A stretch of DNA of 64,000 bases from Pseudoalteromonas sp. CO133X (GCA_004208945.1 SGPE01000030.1:124001-188000); one strand, 5' to 3'; positions 8,581 to 17,039 are shown, counted from the stretch's first letter. The notes: generated by a model from the letters alone, not told the origin. Program-made: numbers and translations.

Positions 8581-9516
8581 TTAAAGCAAACGCTCCACAG
8601 CATCATCGAAGGAGTGCCAAAACTGCTCTGTATTTTTACTTGGAAACATTTCAAAGCCATGAATCGCTCCGGGGTATACATTGCACCACACGGAATTTCC
8701 CGCTCTTGAAAGGTTCATGGTCCATTCGATATTTTCTTCAAAGAACAGATCTAGAGAACCTACAGCCAGCCACGTTGCAGGCATATCCGAAAAGTTTTCA
8801 GCTTCGGCTGGTGAGAAATAAGCTCGTTGAGAGGCTGATATCGTCTGGTTGCCCTGCATTGCAGACCAAGCAAAGCGATTGGACTCTCGAGTCCAGCCAA
8901 ATTCTCCGGTGCTCTCATTGTCAATTGGCGCTGCATCCGTTGCCGTTCTCGCATCCAACATGGGATATACCAAAAACTGAGCTTTTAACGAAGGGCCATT
9001 ATTGTCGCGAGCCATGAGTGCTGTCGCAGCCGCTAACCCACCGCCTGCGCTTTGCCCAAAGACGGCGAGTCGATCCAAGTCGATGCCCAGTTCATCCGCA
9101 GAATGTGCTAGCCATTTCAATGCGGCAAAGCAGTCTTCTACCGGGCCAGGAAATGGTGTTTCAGGCGCTAACCGATACTGAACAGCAGCAATCACAGTGT
9201 TTGTCTGCTCTGCTAATCGAGCACACTGTTCAGCCATCATGTCAGGTTGCCCTGCGATGAAACCGCCACCGTGCATGTACAGCATGGCAGGTTGTGGAGT
9301 GTCGGATGCTTCGGTGGGACGGAACAACAGTACTCGCACATCCGGTGCGTCATTCAAACTAGGTGCAAAGTGCTCAGAAAAAACACTGTCGGATGCAGGA
9401 TAAAGTTGCAATACGGCTTCGCGCAAGACAGGTAGCGTTTCCGTTGTCGCATTCAATGGAGGGAAGCTGCCAACAATGTCTCTAATTTCAGGATCGACTA
9501 GTGGTAGTGTTTTCAT
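8581..9516 (-). CDS. HSL-family alpha/beta hydrolase (esterase)
   Basis: This 311-residue enzyme belongs to the hormone-sensitive-lipase family of esterases. It has the oxyanion-hole motif HGGGF (82-86), the nucleophile elbow GQSAGG (catalytic S156), an acid near GSLDLFF, and a catalytic histidine in GAIHGFE (H286). No signal peptide is seen. It probably hydrolyses short-chain esters in the cytoplasm. Its ATG overlaps the stop of the upstream SDR gene by 4 bp, so the two are coupled, and together they may process one hydroxy-ester type compound. By spot counts the GC content (45-53%) is above the surrounding level, which suggests acquisition. Confidence 0.9.
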   Translation of the reverse strand: MKTLPLVDPEIRDIVGSFPPLNATTETLPVLREAVLQLYPASDSVFSEHFAPSLNDAPDVRVLLFRPTEASDTPQPAMLYMHGGGFIAGQPDMMAEQCARLAEQTNTVIAAVQYRLAPETPFPGPVEDCFAALKWLAHSADELGIDLDRLAVFGQSAGGGLAAATALMARDNNGPSLKAQFLVYPMLDARTATDAAPIDNESTGEFGWTRESNRFAWSAMQGNQTISASQRAYFSPAEAENFSDMPATWLAVGSLDLFFEENIEWTMNLSRAGNSVWCNVYPGAIHGFEMFPSKNTEQFWHSFDDAVERLL

Positions 9517-10355
9517 TGTGCAAGTTCCTCTTCGGTAAAATCAGCTGTTGCTGAAAGAGCTGCCTGCTCTTTCAATGATTCTAGGCGTTCCGTAAGTGTG
9601 TTACTTACCCCTGCGTGAGCGTCTGCACCCAGAACCAGTCGTAGCCTCGGTGATTTCTCTTCAGATATCTTTAACATGATGTCCACCATACGCTCAGGAT
9701 CGCCTTTGATGACCCAACTACCGCTGGTCAGTGCATCTCTGACTAGTGCAGAGGGCGTACCTTCATACTCTGGCAATGGATTAGGCTGAACGAGCGAGCT
9801 AACAAAGTGTGTTCTAGCTGGACCCGGCTCAACTAAGATAAAGTCGATACCAAAAGGTTTTACTTCCTGCGCGACAGACTCAACAAACCCTTCAATACCC
9901 CATTTAGACGCATGATAGAGACTGAAGCCAGGATAGGCGATTTGTCCACCTTCGCTGGAGATTTGAAGAATACGCCCTCCACCTTGGCGACGTAGATGAG
10001 GAAGACATGAGCGAATCAGAACGATCGATCCGATCAAATTAGTTTCGATAATATCGCGTAAGTCTTGGTCGGTTGTTTCTTCTACAGCGCCGAAAACTCC
10101 GTACCCAGCATTGCTGACAATTCGATCAATACGGCCTAGTTTTTTAAAGGCTTCATCAACAGCTTGTGTCACAGCTGTCGTGTCACGCAGGTCGACTTCT
10201 ATTGCGTGGAACTGCTTAGAGTAATGCTCGTTTAGTTCGCTTGTTTTTTGCTGATCTCGGGTCAAGCCAACTACTTGATCACCACGAGCCAGTAGTTTTT
10301 CAGTAAGAATGCGACCAAGTCCAGAAGACACGCCACTGATCATCCAAGTTTGCAT
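9513..10355 (-). CDS. Classical short-chain dehydrogenase/reductase
   Basis: This 280-residue classical SDR has the cofactor motif SGVSSGLG (8-15), the conserved NAG in VSNAGYGVFG, the active-site serine in LQISSEGG, and the catalytic YHASK (YxxxK). It is an NAD(P)-dependent oxidoreductase of a type often annotated as an oxidoreductase with possible monooxygenase-associated roles; the substrate is unknown. It heads the operon with the HSL esterase (ATGA overlap) and is divergent from a LysR gene at 10467, its likely regulator. Confidence 0.9.
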   Translation of the reverse strand: MQTWMISGVSSGLGRILTEKLLARGDQVVGLTRDQQKTSELNEHYSKQFHAIEVDLRDTTAVTQAVDEAFKKLGRIDRIVSNAGYGVFGAVEETTDQDLRDIIETNLIGSIVLIRSCLPHLRRQGGGRILQISSEGGQIAYPGFSLYHASKWGIEGFVESVAQEVKPFGIDFILVEPGPARTHFVSSLVQPNPLPEYEGTPSALVRDALTSGSWVIKGDPERMVDIMLKISEEKSPRLRLVLGADAHAGVSNTLTERLESLKEQAALSATADFTEEELAQ

Positions 10356-10466
10356 AAGTTAAATTCTCCTAAAAGTTGTCAGGTATTCAATGAACTTCAC
10401 TATAGAGAAATTTATTGGTAATTTAATGATCTACAATACGAACAACTTGTTTAGGATTATTCAACA

Positions 10467-11366
10467 ATGAAAAAGCCATCACTGAGTGATTTGGAAGCTT
10501 TTAGAGAAGTTGCTCATCAACAGAGTTTTAGTAGGGCGGCAGATCATTTAGGAGTGAGTCGTTCTGCATTGAGTCATTTAGTTAAAGGGTTAGAAGCGTA
10601 TTTTGGGTCTCAGCTGCTCAGACGAACTACTCGCAGCGTTTCATTTACCCCAGCTGGAGAGCAGCTACTTACGGGATTATCCCCGATCTTGGGGAGTCTT
10701 GATGAATTACTATTTGAAGTCGGTCATGACAAAGAGCACACCTTTGGCGAGGTTCGTCTTAATGGTAGTGAAGCGGCGATTGATTATGTTATAGAGCATG
10801 TCGTTCCACCATTCAGGGAACGGTATCCTAAAATCAGACTGGACCTTGTGTGCGAAGGGAGACTCAATGATGTCATTGAAGATGGGTTTGATGCAGGGAT
10901 TCGTCTTATGGAGTCTGTACCAAAAGATATGATTGCGATTCCTTTAGGCCCCAGAATTCGCTTTATTGTGGTCGCGTCGCCTAAGTATCTTAAACAACAT
11001 TCCACCCCTCACACCCCTCATGAGTTGAATGAACATGATTGTATTCGCCAACGGCTTCCGAGCGGCAAGCGTTATCATTGGGAATTCTCGAAAAATGGAA
11101 AATCTCTCGCCATTGATGTTCCCGGTGATCTCTCACTAGACAATATTAATTTGATGGTCAAAGCGGCTACTCAGGGGTTAGGTTTAGCCTTTGTCCCTGA
11201 AGTTCATGCAAAAGCACAGATCAAGTCTGGGCAGTTGGTTCAAGTTCTGGCGGACTGGTGTCCTGATGAAGCAGGTTTTCAAATTTATTTTCCACGATAT
11301 CGTCATATGTCTAGAAGCCTTAGAGCTCTTTTAGATATTGTGAAAGAGGATGAAAGTAAGGGGTGA
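10467..11366 (+). CDS. LysR-family transcriptional regulator
   Basis: This 299-residue LysR regulator has its HTH in residues 1-62 (FSRAADHLGVSRSALSHLV, then RRTTRSVSFTPAGEQLL) and an effector-binding domain from about 92 onward. The 111-bp gap to the divergent SDR gene should contain the shared operator; the usual LysR model is that it controls the SDR-esterase pair. The effector is unknown. A hydrolase, an SDR and their own regulator form a self-contained unit bounded on both sides by gene-poor sequence. Confidence 0.9.
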   Translation: MKKPSLSDLEAFREVAHQQSFSRAADHLGVSRSALSHLVKGLEAYFGSQLLRRTTRSVSFTPAGEQLLTGLSPILGSLDELLFEVGHDKEHTFGEVRLNGSEAAIDYVIEHVVPPFRERYPKIRLDLVCEGRLNDVIEDGFDAGIRLMESVPKDMIAIPLGPRIRFIVVASPKYLKQHSTPHTPHELNEHDCIRQRLPSGKRYHWEFSKNGKSLAIDVPGDLSLDNINLMVKAATQGLGLAFVPEVHAKAQIKSGQLVQVLADWCPDEAGFQIYFPRYRHMSRSLRALLDIVKEDESKG

Positions 11367-11822
11367 TTTGAAAAGGATATATTCGAAGCCATTCTGAACA
11401 CTTATGATTAAGTCAGCCAGCACTCTCTAGCATTACTAAAATTTGCTCAACTTACAAGGTATAGAGTTAATTGTCAGCAACGCCAATAACACACAATGGG
11501 GCAGAAACAAGTTAAAATACAAGTCATGTTTCTAATTACATTAAATGATAAGTAAACAAAAAGAAGTAGCACGCTACTCCTTCATTGCCCTCAAGCCTCG
11601 CCTTACATTATCGTTGGCAATAGGCATTTGTATTGCCACAACAGAAAAGTAAAATTACGAACAGCTATAAACTTCTTCATCAATGTGTGCACATTGACTT
11701 AAAAATTCACAAGCATCACCATTCCATTTAATCAATCACTACAATCTTTTTATTCTATTTTAAAGATTAAAAATAATGAGCGATACTAAACTCATCAAAT
11801 TATGAGAGTTGGGGTATTCAAA
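11367..11822. other. Gene-poor stretch after LysR gene
   Basis: I find no convincing gene in these 456 bp. Two small hairpins are visible: AGTAGC-AC-GCTACT at 11565-11578 and TGGCAATA / TATTGCCA at 11615-11638, neither followed by a T tract. The last 60 bp are AT-rich and probably contain the promoter of the DUF2061 gene. Confidence 0.6.
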
Positions 11823-12035
11823 ATGATTAAGACAGTTACTTTTGCAATAATGCACTTCGCAATCGCTTTTACAGTGACTTACTTTTTAACAGGTAGTTTT
11901 TTAATTGGCGGCTTAGTTGCTATTGTTGAGCCAGCTGTGAACACAGTTGCGTTTTACTTCCACGAAAAAGTGTGGCGTAAAGTTGAGAATCAGAATCGCT
12001 TTAAACAAGATTCAGATGCGATAATGTTAGCTTAA
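11823..12035 (+). CDS. DUF2061 small membrane protein
   Basis: This 70-residue protein matches DUF2061 from its start: MIKTVTFAIMHFAIAF, then a hydrophobic segment with TGSFLIGGLVAIVEPAVNTVAFYFHEKVW. Two membrane helices are likely, with the conserved EPxxNTxxxYxHE core between and after them. I prefer ATG 11823 over the in-frame ATG at 11802 because a GGGGT ribosome binding site lies 7 bases upstream and the family begins at this point. The function of the family is unknown. It stands alone, followed by a hairpin at 12107-12136. Confidence 0.85.
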   Translation: MIKTVTFAIMHFAIAFTVTYFLTGSFLIGGLVAIVEPAVNTVAFYFHEKVWRKVENQNRFKQDSDAIMLA

Positions 12036-12453
12036 CTAATAACTAGGTTATTAATAGGCTCACAAACCAACGAATACCCCCATATTATACCTCGAACTGT
12101 AAATTAAGCTTTGCCACTAGAGCCGGTGGCAGAGCTGTAGACCAAAACGGCTAAAATTGTTTTTAATTAACAGCCGAAATTAACGAGCTTTTTAAAGGCT
12201 TCTTTGTAAAAGAGTTCAAAATTCCCTTCCCTAGTTGCATGGCAATTCAAACTAAAAAAACAAACATATAACCTTGAATTTAATATAAGAAACAGCAGTT
12301 TAACCCATTCTTTTTTCATTAAATATAACCCCTTAATAGCAAGGTCAAGCCCTTCCAATTTAGAGCTAATACTCAAATTAGGCTTGCAATTATCACTTTT
12401 CAGCTTACACTCGTGCGCCAAACGAGCATACACTTGTAAGCTGAAGGCGAAAA
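12036..12453. other. Gene-poor stretch with one hairpin
   Basis: These 418 bp hold a strong hairpin at 12107-12136 (AGCT-T-TGCCAC with GTGGCA-G-AGCT, loop about 8 nt) without a T tract. A minus-strand open frame (12167-12505) runs into the next gene but has no recognisable content. The 12430 region carries the GAAGG ribosome binding site of the reductase gene. Confidence 0.55.
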
Positions 12454-13497
12454 ATGAGAACGTTATTAAATTCATTATCAAAACATTTATTGCATCACCA
12501 GTCATGGGCAGGATACTGGGAGCCGGTGGTTCAGTGCTTTAAACCAGGCTGGCGCGAAGGCTACTTTCGTGCACAAGTAAAACATGTACAGGTGTTTGCT
12601 GAACAAAGCGTTGAGTTGATTATTGAGCCAGAAAAAACATGGCCAGTTCATCAAGCAGGCCAGCACATTGCGTTAACAATCCAAACGAATGGTCGAATGC
12701 TAACGCGTGTATTTACCATCGCAAGCGAACCACAATCGGCAAGGCAGCAGCGACAAATTCGTTTATTGATCCGCAGCCAAGAGAGCGGCGCATTTACGTC
12801 AAAGCTAACAAACTTGAGAACAGGGCAATGGCTTAATATTTCTGAGCCTAAAGGCCAGTTTGTTATGCCAAATACCGCGCGCTCTTTAATCATGCTTGCC
12901 GGTGGCTCAGGCATTACGCCATTTATAGCCATGCTTAAATCTTTACCTGCAGATAGCAAACAAACTATAACCCTGCTTTACTATGCAAAGCCGAACAGCC
13001 ACTGGCTTAAAGATGAGCTTGAGCAACTAAAGCAATCACTGAGCAATTTTGATTATCACTTACTTGAGCGCAACAAAGATGGCGATGCGACGACATGGCT
13101 GACAACAAACGCGCATAAACACTGGTTAGTCTGTGGCCCAGCTGCTTTATATAAGCAAGCTGCCGCTTTAGCTAAGCAATTAAATACGCCAATCGACACT
13201 GAGCATTTCAGTGCAGTCCCTACTGTTTTAGCAACCTCTGATAAGCACGATTTAACACTCACTCTTCAGGGCAAAACATTCACGATTGATAACCAACAAA
13301 CCTTACTGACCCACTTACAAGCGAATAAACAATCGGTGACTGTTGGTTGTGGTATGGGGATTTGCCATCAATGCCAATGCGTTAAAAAGCAAGGCATCGT
13401 GCGTGATATTCGTACCGGTGAGCTCTCTGATAGCTCAGAGCAGTTAATTCAACTTTGTATATCGCAACCAGTCAGTGACGTGGAGTTATCAGCATGA
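12454..13497 (+). CDS. Ferredoxin-NADPH oxidoreductase with C-terminal 2Fe-2S domain
   Basis: This 347-residue modular electron-transfer protein has an FAD-binding barrel (about 35-135, RVFTIASEP near 85 in the RxxS position), an NAD(P)-binding domain (LAGGSGITPF near 150, then VCGPAALY near 225) and a plant-type 2Fe-2S ferredoxin domain (CGMGICHQCQC with a distal Cys in LCISQP). This is the layout of the reductase partner of bacterial acyl-CoA/phospholipid desaturases (DesC-like in Pseudomonas). It overlaps the desaturase gene by 4 bp, so the pair very probably forms one electron-transfer chain from NADPH to the di-iron desaturase. Confidence 0.9.
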   Translation: MRTLLNSLSKHLLHHQSWAGYWEPVVQCFKPGWREGYFRAQVKHVQVFAEQSVELIIEPEKTWPVHQAGQHIALTIQTNGRMLTRVFTIASEPQSARQQRQIRLLIRSQESGAFTSKLTNLRTGQWLNISEPKGQFVMPNTARSLIMLAGGSGITPFIAMLKSLPADSKQTITLLYYAKPNSHWLKDELEQLKQSLSNFDYHLLERNKDGDATTWLTTNAHKHWLVCGPAALYKQAAALAKQLNTPIDTEHFSAVPTVLATSDKHDLTLTLQGKTFTIDNQQTLLTHLQANKQSVTVGCGMGICHQCQCVKKQGIVRDIRTGELSDSSEQLIQLCISQPVSDVELSA

Positions 13498-14555
13498 ACA
13501 CAACAAAAACAGTCAATTTTGAAAAATTAGCAGCTCAACTCGATAGCGTGAAAGCAGATGTAAAATCAAAACTCGGTGAGCAAGACGCGAAATACATTCG
13601 CCGCGTTATTGTTTGCCAGCGAGTGTTTGAATGGAGTGGCCGAATTCTATTAATGCTAGGCTTTATTCAGCCTGTTTTATGGCTCGTGGGTGTGCTTAGT
13701 TTAGCCACTGCAAAAATCCTCGATAACATGGAAATTGGCCACAATGTGATGCATGGCCAATACGACTGGATGAATGATAAATACATAAATTCAAGGTCTT
13801 ACGAGTGGGATATAGCGTGCGATGGAGCTAGTTGGAACCGCGTTCACAACTACGAGCACCACACCTATACCAATATTATTGGTAAAGATCGCGACTTTGG
13901 TTATGGACTACTGCGCTTATCGAATGACTTTCGTTGGCGGCTAAAAAACCTGTGGCAATTTGTCACTTACCTGTTGCTCAGTGTGCTGTTCCAATGGGGT
14001 GTGTCGTACCATGAAATGGCAGCTGAGCGAGTATTTTTTGGCAAGAAAAAAGATGACCGCGATTACAAAGTACCGCACAACGAACTGAAAAAGCGCTTTT
14101 TTAGTAAAGGGGCACGCCAGCTAGTGAAAGACTATCTGCTCTTTCCGATGCTTGCTGGGCCTTTATTTTTGTGGGTTTTAACGGGCAACCTTGCCGCTAA
14201 TTTATTACGTAACCTATGGACCTCAACCATTATCTTTTGCGGGCACTTTACCGGTGAAGTAGAAACATTTAACCAACAAGACTGCGAAAATGAATCACAA
14301 GGTCAGTGGTATTACCGCCAAGCATTGGGCTCATCAAATATCAAAGGGGGTAAGCTGTTTCATGTAATGACTGGGCATTTGAGCTATCAAATAGAGCATC
14401 ACTTATTCCCAGATTTACCTGCAAAACGCTACCGCGAAATTGCCCCTAAGGTGCAAGCTATCTTTAAAGAGCACGGCATCCACTACAATACCGGCGGCTT
14501 CTTTCGCCAGTACTTTTCTGTCGTAAAACGAATTGTGCGCTACTCTTTTCCGTAA
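13494..14555 (+). CDS. Membrane fatty-acyl desaturase
   Basis: This 353-residue integral membrane di-iron desaturase carries the three histidine boxes: HNVMH (after DNMEIG), HNYEHHTY, and SYQIEHHLFPDLP near the C-terminus, plus an extra His in CGHFTGE. Hydrophobic segments around 60-85 and 150-240 span the membrane. It inserts a double bond in acyl chains using O2 and electrons from the upstream ferredoxin reductase, which is translationally coupled. It probably adjusts membrane fluidity, as expected in a cold-adapted marine bacterium. It is closest in layout to DesB-type acyl-CoA desaturases; position specificity cannot be read. Confidence 0.92.
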   Translation: MNTTKTVNFEKLAAQLDSVKADVKSKLGEQDAKYIRRVIVCQRVFEWSGRILLMLGFIQPVLWLVGVLSLATAKILDNMEIGHNVMHGQYDWMNDKYINSRSYEWDIACDGASWNRVHNYEHHTYTNIIGKDRDFGYGLLRLSNDFRWRLKNLWQFVTYLLLSVLFQWGVSYHEMAAERVFFGKKKDDRDYKVPHNELKKRFFSKGARQLVKDYLLFPMLAGPLFLWVLTGNLAANLLRNLWTSTIIFCGHFTGEVETFNQQDCENESQGQWYYRQALGSSNIKGGKLFHVMTGHLSYQIEHHLFPDLPAKRYREIAPKVQAIFKEHGIHYNTGGFFRQYFSVVKRIVRYSFP

Positions 14556-14561
14556 TGAATG

Positions 14562-14586
14562 AACGCCAGTGCATAGTGCTGGCGTT
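14562..14586. terminator. Hairpin between convergent genes
   Basis: An 8-bp perfect stem AACGCCAG / CTGGCGTT with a 9-nt loop overlaps the stop codon of the hxlR-type gene. The flanking T tracts are weak on both strands, so it may be an imperfect bidirectional terminator. Confidence 0.4.
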
Positions 14587-14941
14587 AAATCTCATTTGAT
14601 TCAGACCAAACTCGTAACTCATCGAGTATATGCAGTGCTGAGCGGCCAAAGTCAGTAAGCTCATAGGTCACCGCTATCGGGCGCGTGCTAATAACATGAC
14701 GGGTGATCATCGCTCTACTTTCAAGTTCTTTTAGACGTTGGTCGATCATCTTTTTGCTTGCGCCACCGAGCATACGCGTTAAATCATTAAAACGAACTGG
14801 GCCATCTTTTAAATGATAGATAATAGAGCCCGTCCATTTACCGCCAATCAAACGCATGCCTTTTTCAATAGCACAGGGTTCCATGCAAGCATTTAAAACT
14901 TTTTTTCTACCCTTACTATCTGTTTCTACTGAACTTTCCAA
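14585..14941 (-). CDS. HxlR-family transcriptional regulator
   Basis: This 118-residue winged-helix regulator shows the HxlR hallmarks: a cysteine before the core (CAIEKGMRLIGGKW), VRFNDLTRMLGG, the recognition helix KKMIDQRLKELE, and the wing YELTDFGRSAL. HxlR proteins sense formaldehyde, quinones or other electrophiles, often through the N-terminal cysteine. It is divergent from the mdaB operon at 15069. Three CTAG(G)TTAC half-sites lie in the intergenic space, so it probably controls that operon and itself. Confidence 0.9.
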   Translation of the reverse strand: MESSVETDSKGRKKVLNACMEPCAIEKGMRLIGGKWTGSIIYHLKDGPVRFNDLTRMLGGASKKMIDQRLKELESRAMITRHVISTRPIAVTYELTDFGRSALHILDELRVWSESNEI

Positions 14942-14962
14942 AACATCCTCGCATTTCTCAGC

Positions 14963-15051
14963 CTAGTTACAAAAAGGTGACTGGTTGATTATATAATCTA
15001 GGTTACTATTATATACCAAATAATATATTTTGAACACGACAATGTAACTAG
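14963..15051. promoter_or_regulatory. Putative HxlR operator half-sites
   Basis: CTAGTTAC (14963-14970), CTAGGTTAC (14998-15006) and the inverted GTAACTAG (15044-15051) lie between the divergent hxlR-type and mdaB genes, together with a perfect 12-bp palindrome GATTATATAATC (14987-14998). GTAAC/GTTAC half-sites are common in HxlR operators. Confidence 0.5.
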
Positions 15052-15068
15052 CAAACGGATACTCAACT

Positions 15069-15650
15069 ATGAAAAACGTATTAATTCTTAACGCACATCA
15101 CTATTACCCTTTTTCTGAAGGTAAGTTAAATGCTGCTTTAATCGAAAAAGCCGACGCTTTTTTTAAAGCAAAAGGCTATCAAACTCGCGTGGTTAATACA
15201 CAAGACGAATTTGATGTAGAAACTGAACTTGAGAACCATCAATGGGCAGATATCATCTTTTTGCAATCACCGATTAACTGGATGGGCATGACTTGGTCAT
15301 TCAAAAAATACATGGATGAAGTGTACACCGCGGGTATGGGTGGAGCGCTTTGCCATGGTGATGGTCGCCATCAAGACAATCCAAAAGCCAATTACGGTAA
15401 AGGCGGCACCTTAAATAACACTCAATATATGATGTCGCTGACCTTAAATGCACCTGCAGAATCATTTGCAGATGCCGCTGACTTTTTTGAAGGTAAAAGT
15501 GTTGATGACCTTGTTTTCCCAATGCATATGAACTTTAAATTTTTCGGTATGCAAGGGTTACCTACTTTCGCCTGTTTTGACGTGATGAAAAATGCAGACA
15601 TCGACAGCGACTTTGCGCGCTTTGAAAAACACTTAAACGAGAACTTTTAA
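15069..15650 (+). CDS. mdaB: MdaB-like NADPH:quinone reductase
   Basis: This 193-residue flavodoxin-fold reductase matches MdaB in length and layout: [17 protein letters not shown] at the N-terminus, the [20 protein letters not shown] flavin-site region, [18 protein letters not shown], and [15 protein letters not shown]. MdaB performs two-electron reduction of quinones with NADPH through FAD, avoiding semiquinone radicals. It is the first gene of an operon with a peroxiredoxin-like protein and a cupin, and is divergent from an HxlR regulator, so it is likely induced by electrophiles or quinones. Confidence 0.85.
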   Translation: MKNVLILNAHHYYPFSEGKLNAALIEKADAFFKAKGYQTRVVNTQDEFDVETELENHQWADIIFLQSPINWMGMTWSFKKYMDEVYTAGMGGALCHGDGRHQDNPKANYGKGGTLNNTQYMMSLTLNAPAESFADAADFFEGKSVDDLVFPMHMNFKFFGMQGLPTFACFDVMKNADIDSDFARFEKHLNENF

Positions 15651-15659
15651 GGAACACTC

Positions 15660-16208
15660 ATGAGTAACGAATCTATTTATAGCAATAAACTCCATCCGGG
15701 CAGTGCATTTCCTAGTATTAGTGCTGCACTTTTAAATGGTGAAGAGGCTGTTCTTGGTCAACCTCAACACGGTGCAAGCTGGCAGCTTGTGGTTGTTTAT
15801 CGTGGTAAGCATTGCCCTTTATGTACCCGCTATTTAAATAGCCTCGAGCAGTACAAAGCGGCGCTATTAGAAACGGGTGTTGATGTAATTGCTGTTTCAG
15901 GTGATAGCAAAGAGCAGCTAGAAGCGCATTTAGAGCAGCTATCTGTGTCATTTCCACTTGCTTACGGTTTGACTACAGAGCAAATGCAAGCATTAGGTAC
16001 TTATATATCTGATCCCCGTTCACCACAAGAAACGGATCACCCTTTCGCAGAGCCTGCACTGTTTGTGGTTAACGAACAAGGTAATGTACATGTGGTTGAT
16101 TATTCCAATAACCCATTTGTAAGACCTGATTTAGCAACTTTGGTAAGTGGGCTTAACTGGATACGCGATCCAAAAAATAACTACCCAATTCGCGGTTTGC
16201 ATAAGTAG
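15660..16208 (+). CDS. AhpC/TSA-type peroxiredoxin-like protein
   Basis: This 182-residue thioredoxin-fold protein of the AhpC/TSA superfamily has VVVYRGKHCPLCTRYL (about 43-58), with the two cysteines spaced CxxC where classical 2-Cys peroxiredoxins have a single peroxidatic Cys in PxxTxxC. The threonine and the first proline of the peroxidase motif are absent, so disulfide exchange or an atypical peroxidase activity is more likely than AhpC chemistry. It begins 9 bp after mdaB with an AAGGA site, so it belongs to the same stress operon. Confidence 0.8.
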   Translation: MSNESIYSNKLHPGSAFPSISAALLNGEEAVLGQPQHGASWQLVVVYRGKHCPLCTRYLNSLEQYKAALLETGVDVIAVSGDSKEQLEAHLEQLSVSFPLAYGLTTEQMQALGTYISDPRSPQETDHPFAEPALFVVNEQGNVHVVDYSNNPFVRPDLATLVSGLNWIRDPKNNYPIRGLHK

Positions 16209-16217
16209 AGAGTCGCC

Positions 16218-16583
16218 ATGAGCAAAATGACAGCTTTGCTGATTGGCTTGGTGAGCATAATGGTATGCTCACCACATGCTTTTTCAGCACAGCTTCCCCA
16301 TGCACATATTGCTTCACCTAACCACTATGAAGTATTGCTAGATAACAGTGAAGTACTTGTTTTGCGTATGACTTTAGCACCAGGTGAGCAAGATAATTGG
16401 CATAAACATAATGTTGAAACAGTCTATTTTGAGACCGGTGGTAAAGCGACCATCAGTACTAAAGAGTCACAAACAACAATTGAGATCCCTAATGGCTATG
16501 TGATGTGGCATGACGCATGGACTCATCAAGTCAAAAATGAGGGTGAAACCACCATCACTGCAATTATTGTCGAAAGGAAATAG
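16218..16583 (+). CDS. Exported cupin-domain protein
   Basis: This 121-residue protein has a signal peptide (about 1-23, ending VCSPHAFSA) and one cupin barrel. The metal-binding first motif reads GEQDNWHKHNVETVYFETGG (two His and a Glu), and the second motif includes GYVMWHDAWTHQV. A metal centre in the periplasm is likely; the reaction is unknown. It lies 9 bp after the peroxiredoxin-like gene in the HxlR-controlled operon. Confidence 0.8.
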   Translation: MSKMTALLIGLVSIMVCSPHAFSAQLPHAHIASPNHYEVLLDNSEVLVLRMTLAPGEQDNWHKHNVETVYFETGGKATISTKESQTTIEIPNGYVMWHDAWTHQVKNEGETTITAIIVERK

Positions 16584-16595
16584 GTAGGATCAATT

Positions 16596-16865
16596 ATGGC
16601 ATTTGAAAACCACCCAATGTGGCGCTTACCTCAGCATCACCTAGATTTAAAAAGTTCACATGACCATGTTCATTGGGTTGAATTATTTTATGACCTTATC
16701 CATATGTGCAGTTATGTTTGGCGTTATACTCGCATTGGCTACCATTCTCATTTTACCCCATGTGCCTTCGCTAATTGGCAACTTACTTTGGGGCACAGCA
16801 CTGATTTCACAAATTGCCTACCCAGTCACTCGTGCATACTTAACCCTTTCAAAAGAAGAAGCTAA
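16596..16865 (+). pseudogene. Remnant of LtrA-like (low temperature requirement A) membrane protein
   Basis: A TAGGAT ribosome binding site and ATG start a frame whose first ~38 residues (HDHVHWVELFYDLIH region) look like the N-terminus of LtrA-family membrane proteins, in which WxELFxDL precedes the first membrane helix. After this point the frame loses membrane character (polar, Cys/His-rich) and stops at 89 residues, while the family has about 350-400. From about 16700 the +1-shifted frame is hydrophobic. A deletion plus frameshift is the simplest explanation. It is the last gene of the mdaB operon. Confidence 0.55.
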
Positions 16866-16872
16866 TACATAA
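16660..16872 (+). CDS. Two-helix membrane ORF overlapping the LtrA remnant
   Basis: This 70-residue frame, shifted relative to the 16596 frame, has two strong hydrophobic segments (about 9-32 and 37-57) and an acidic tail (KEEANT). No ribosome binding site precedes its ATG codons. It could be the 3' part of the damaged LtrA-like gene brought next to its 5' end, or an independent small membrane protein read by coupling from the upstream frame. I do not recognise it. Confidence 0.4.
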   Translation: MTMFIGLNYFMTLSICAVMFGVILALATILILPHVPSLIGNLLWGTALISQIAYPVTRAYLTLSKEEANT

Positions 16873-16880
16873 CGATTAAA

Positions 16881-16914
16881 AAACCTTTGCAAAAACAACA
16901 AAGGTGTTTTGTTA
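16881..16914 (+). terminator. Terminator of the mdaB operon
   Basis: Stem ACCTTTG / CAAAGGT (16883-16889 with 16899-16905) has an A-rich loop, followed by GTTTTGTTAT. Confidence 0.65.
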
Positions 16915-17039
16915 TCTTTGCTATTTTTCGCAAAGAAGTTTAGCGCCACAATACACTCATTATTTAATCATAAATCGCTTTCAGGGTCGCATTAAACTAT
17001 TAAGTTTCTTTAACTATGCCCTTAAAGTTTGGAGTCATA

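Noticed and set aside
8571..9435. Several plus-strand open frames opposite the HSL esterase
   Set aside because: They mirror a gene with clear esterase motifs on the minus strand and are shadows of it; no plausible product.
12167..12505. Minus-strand open frame of 112 codons in the gap before the reductase gene
   Set aside because: It overlaps the start of the reductase gene by 52 bp, has no ribosome binding site that I can see, no recognisable motif, and AT-driven composition.
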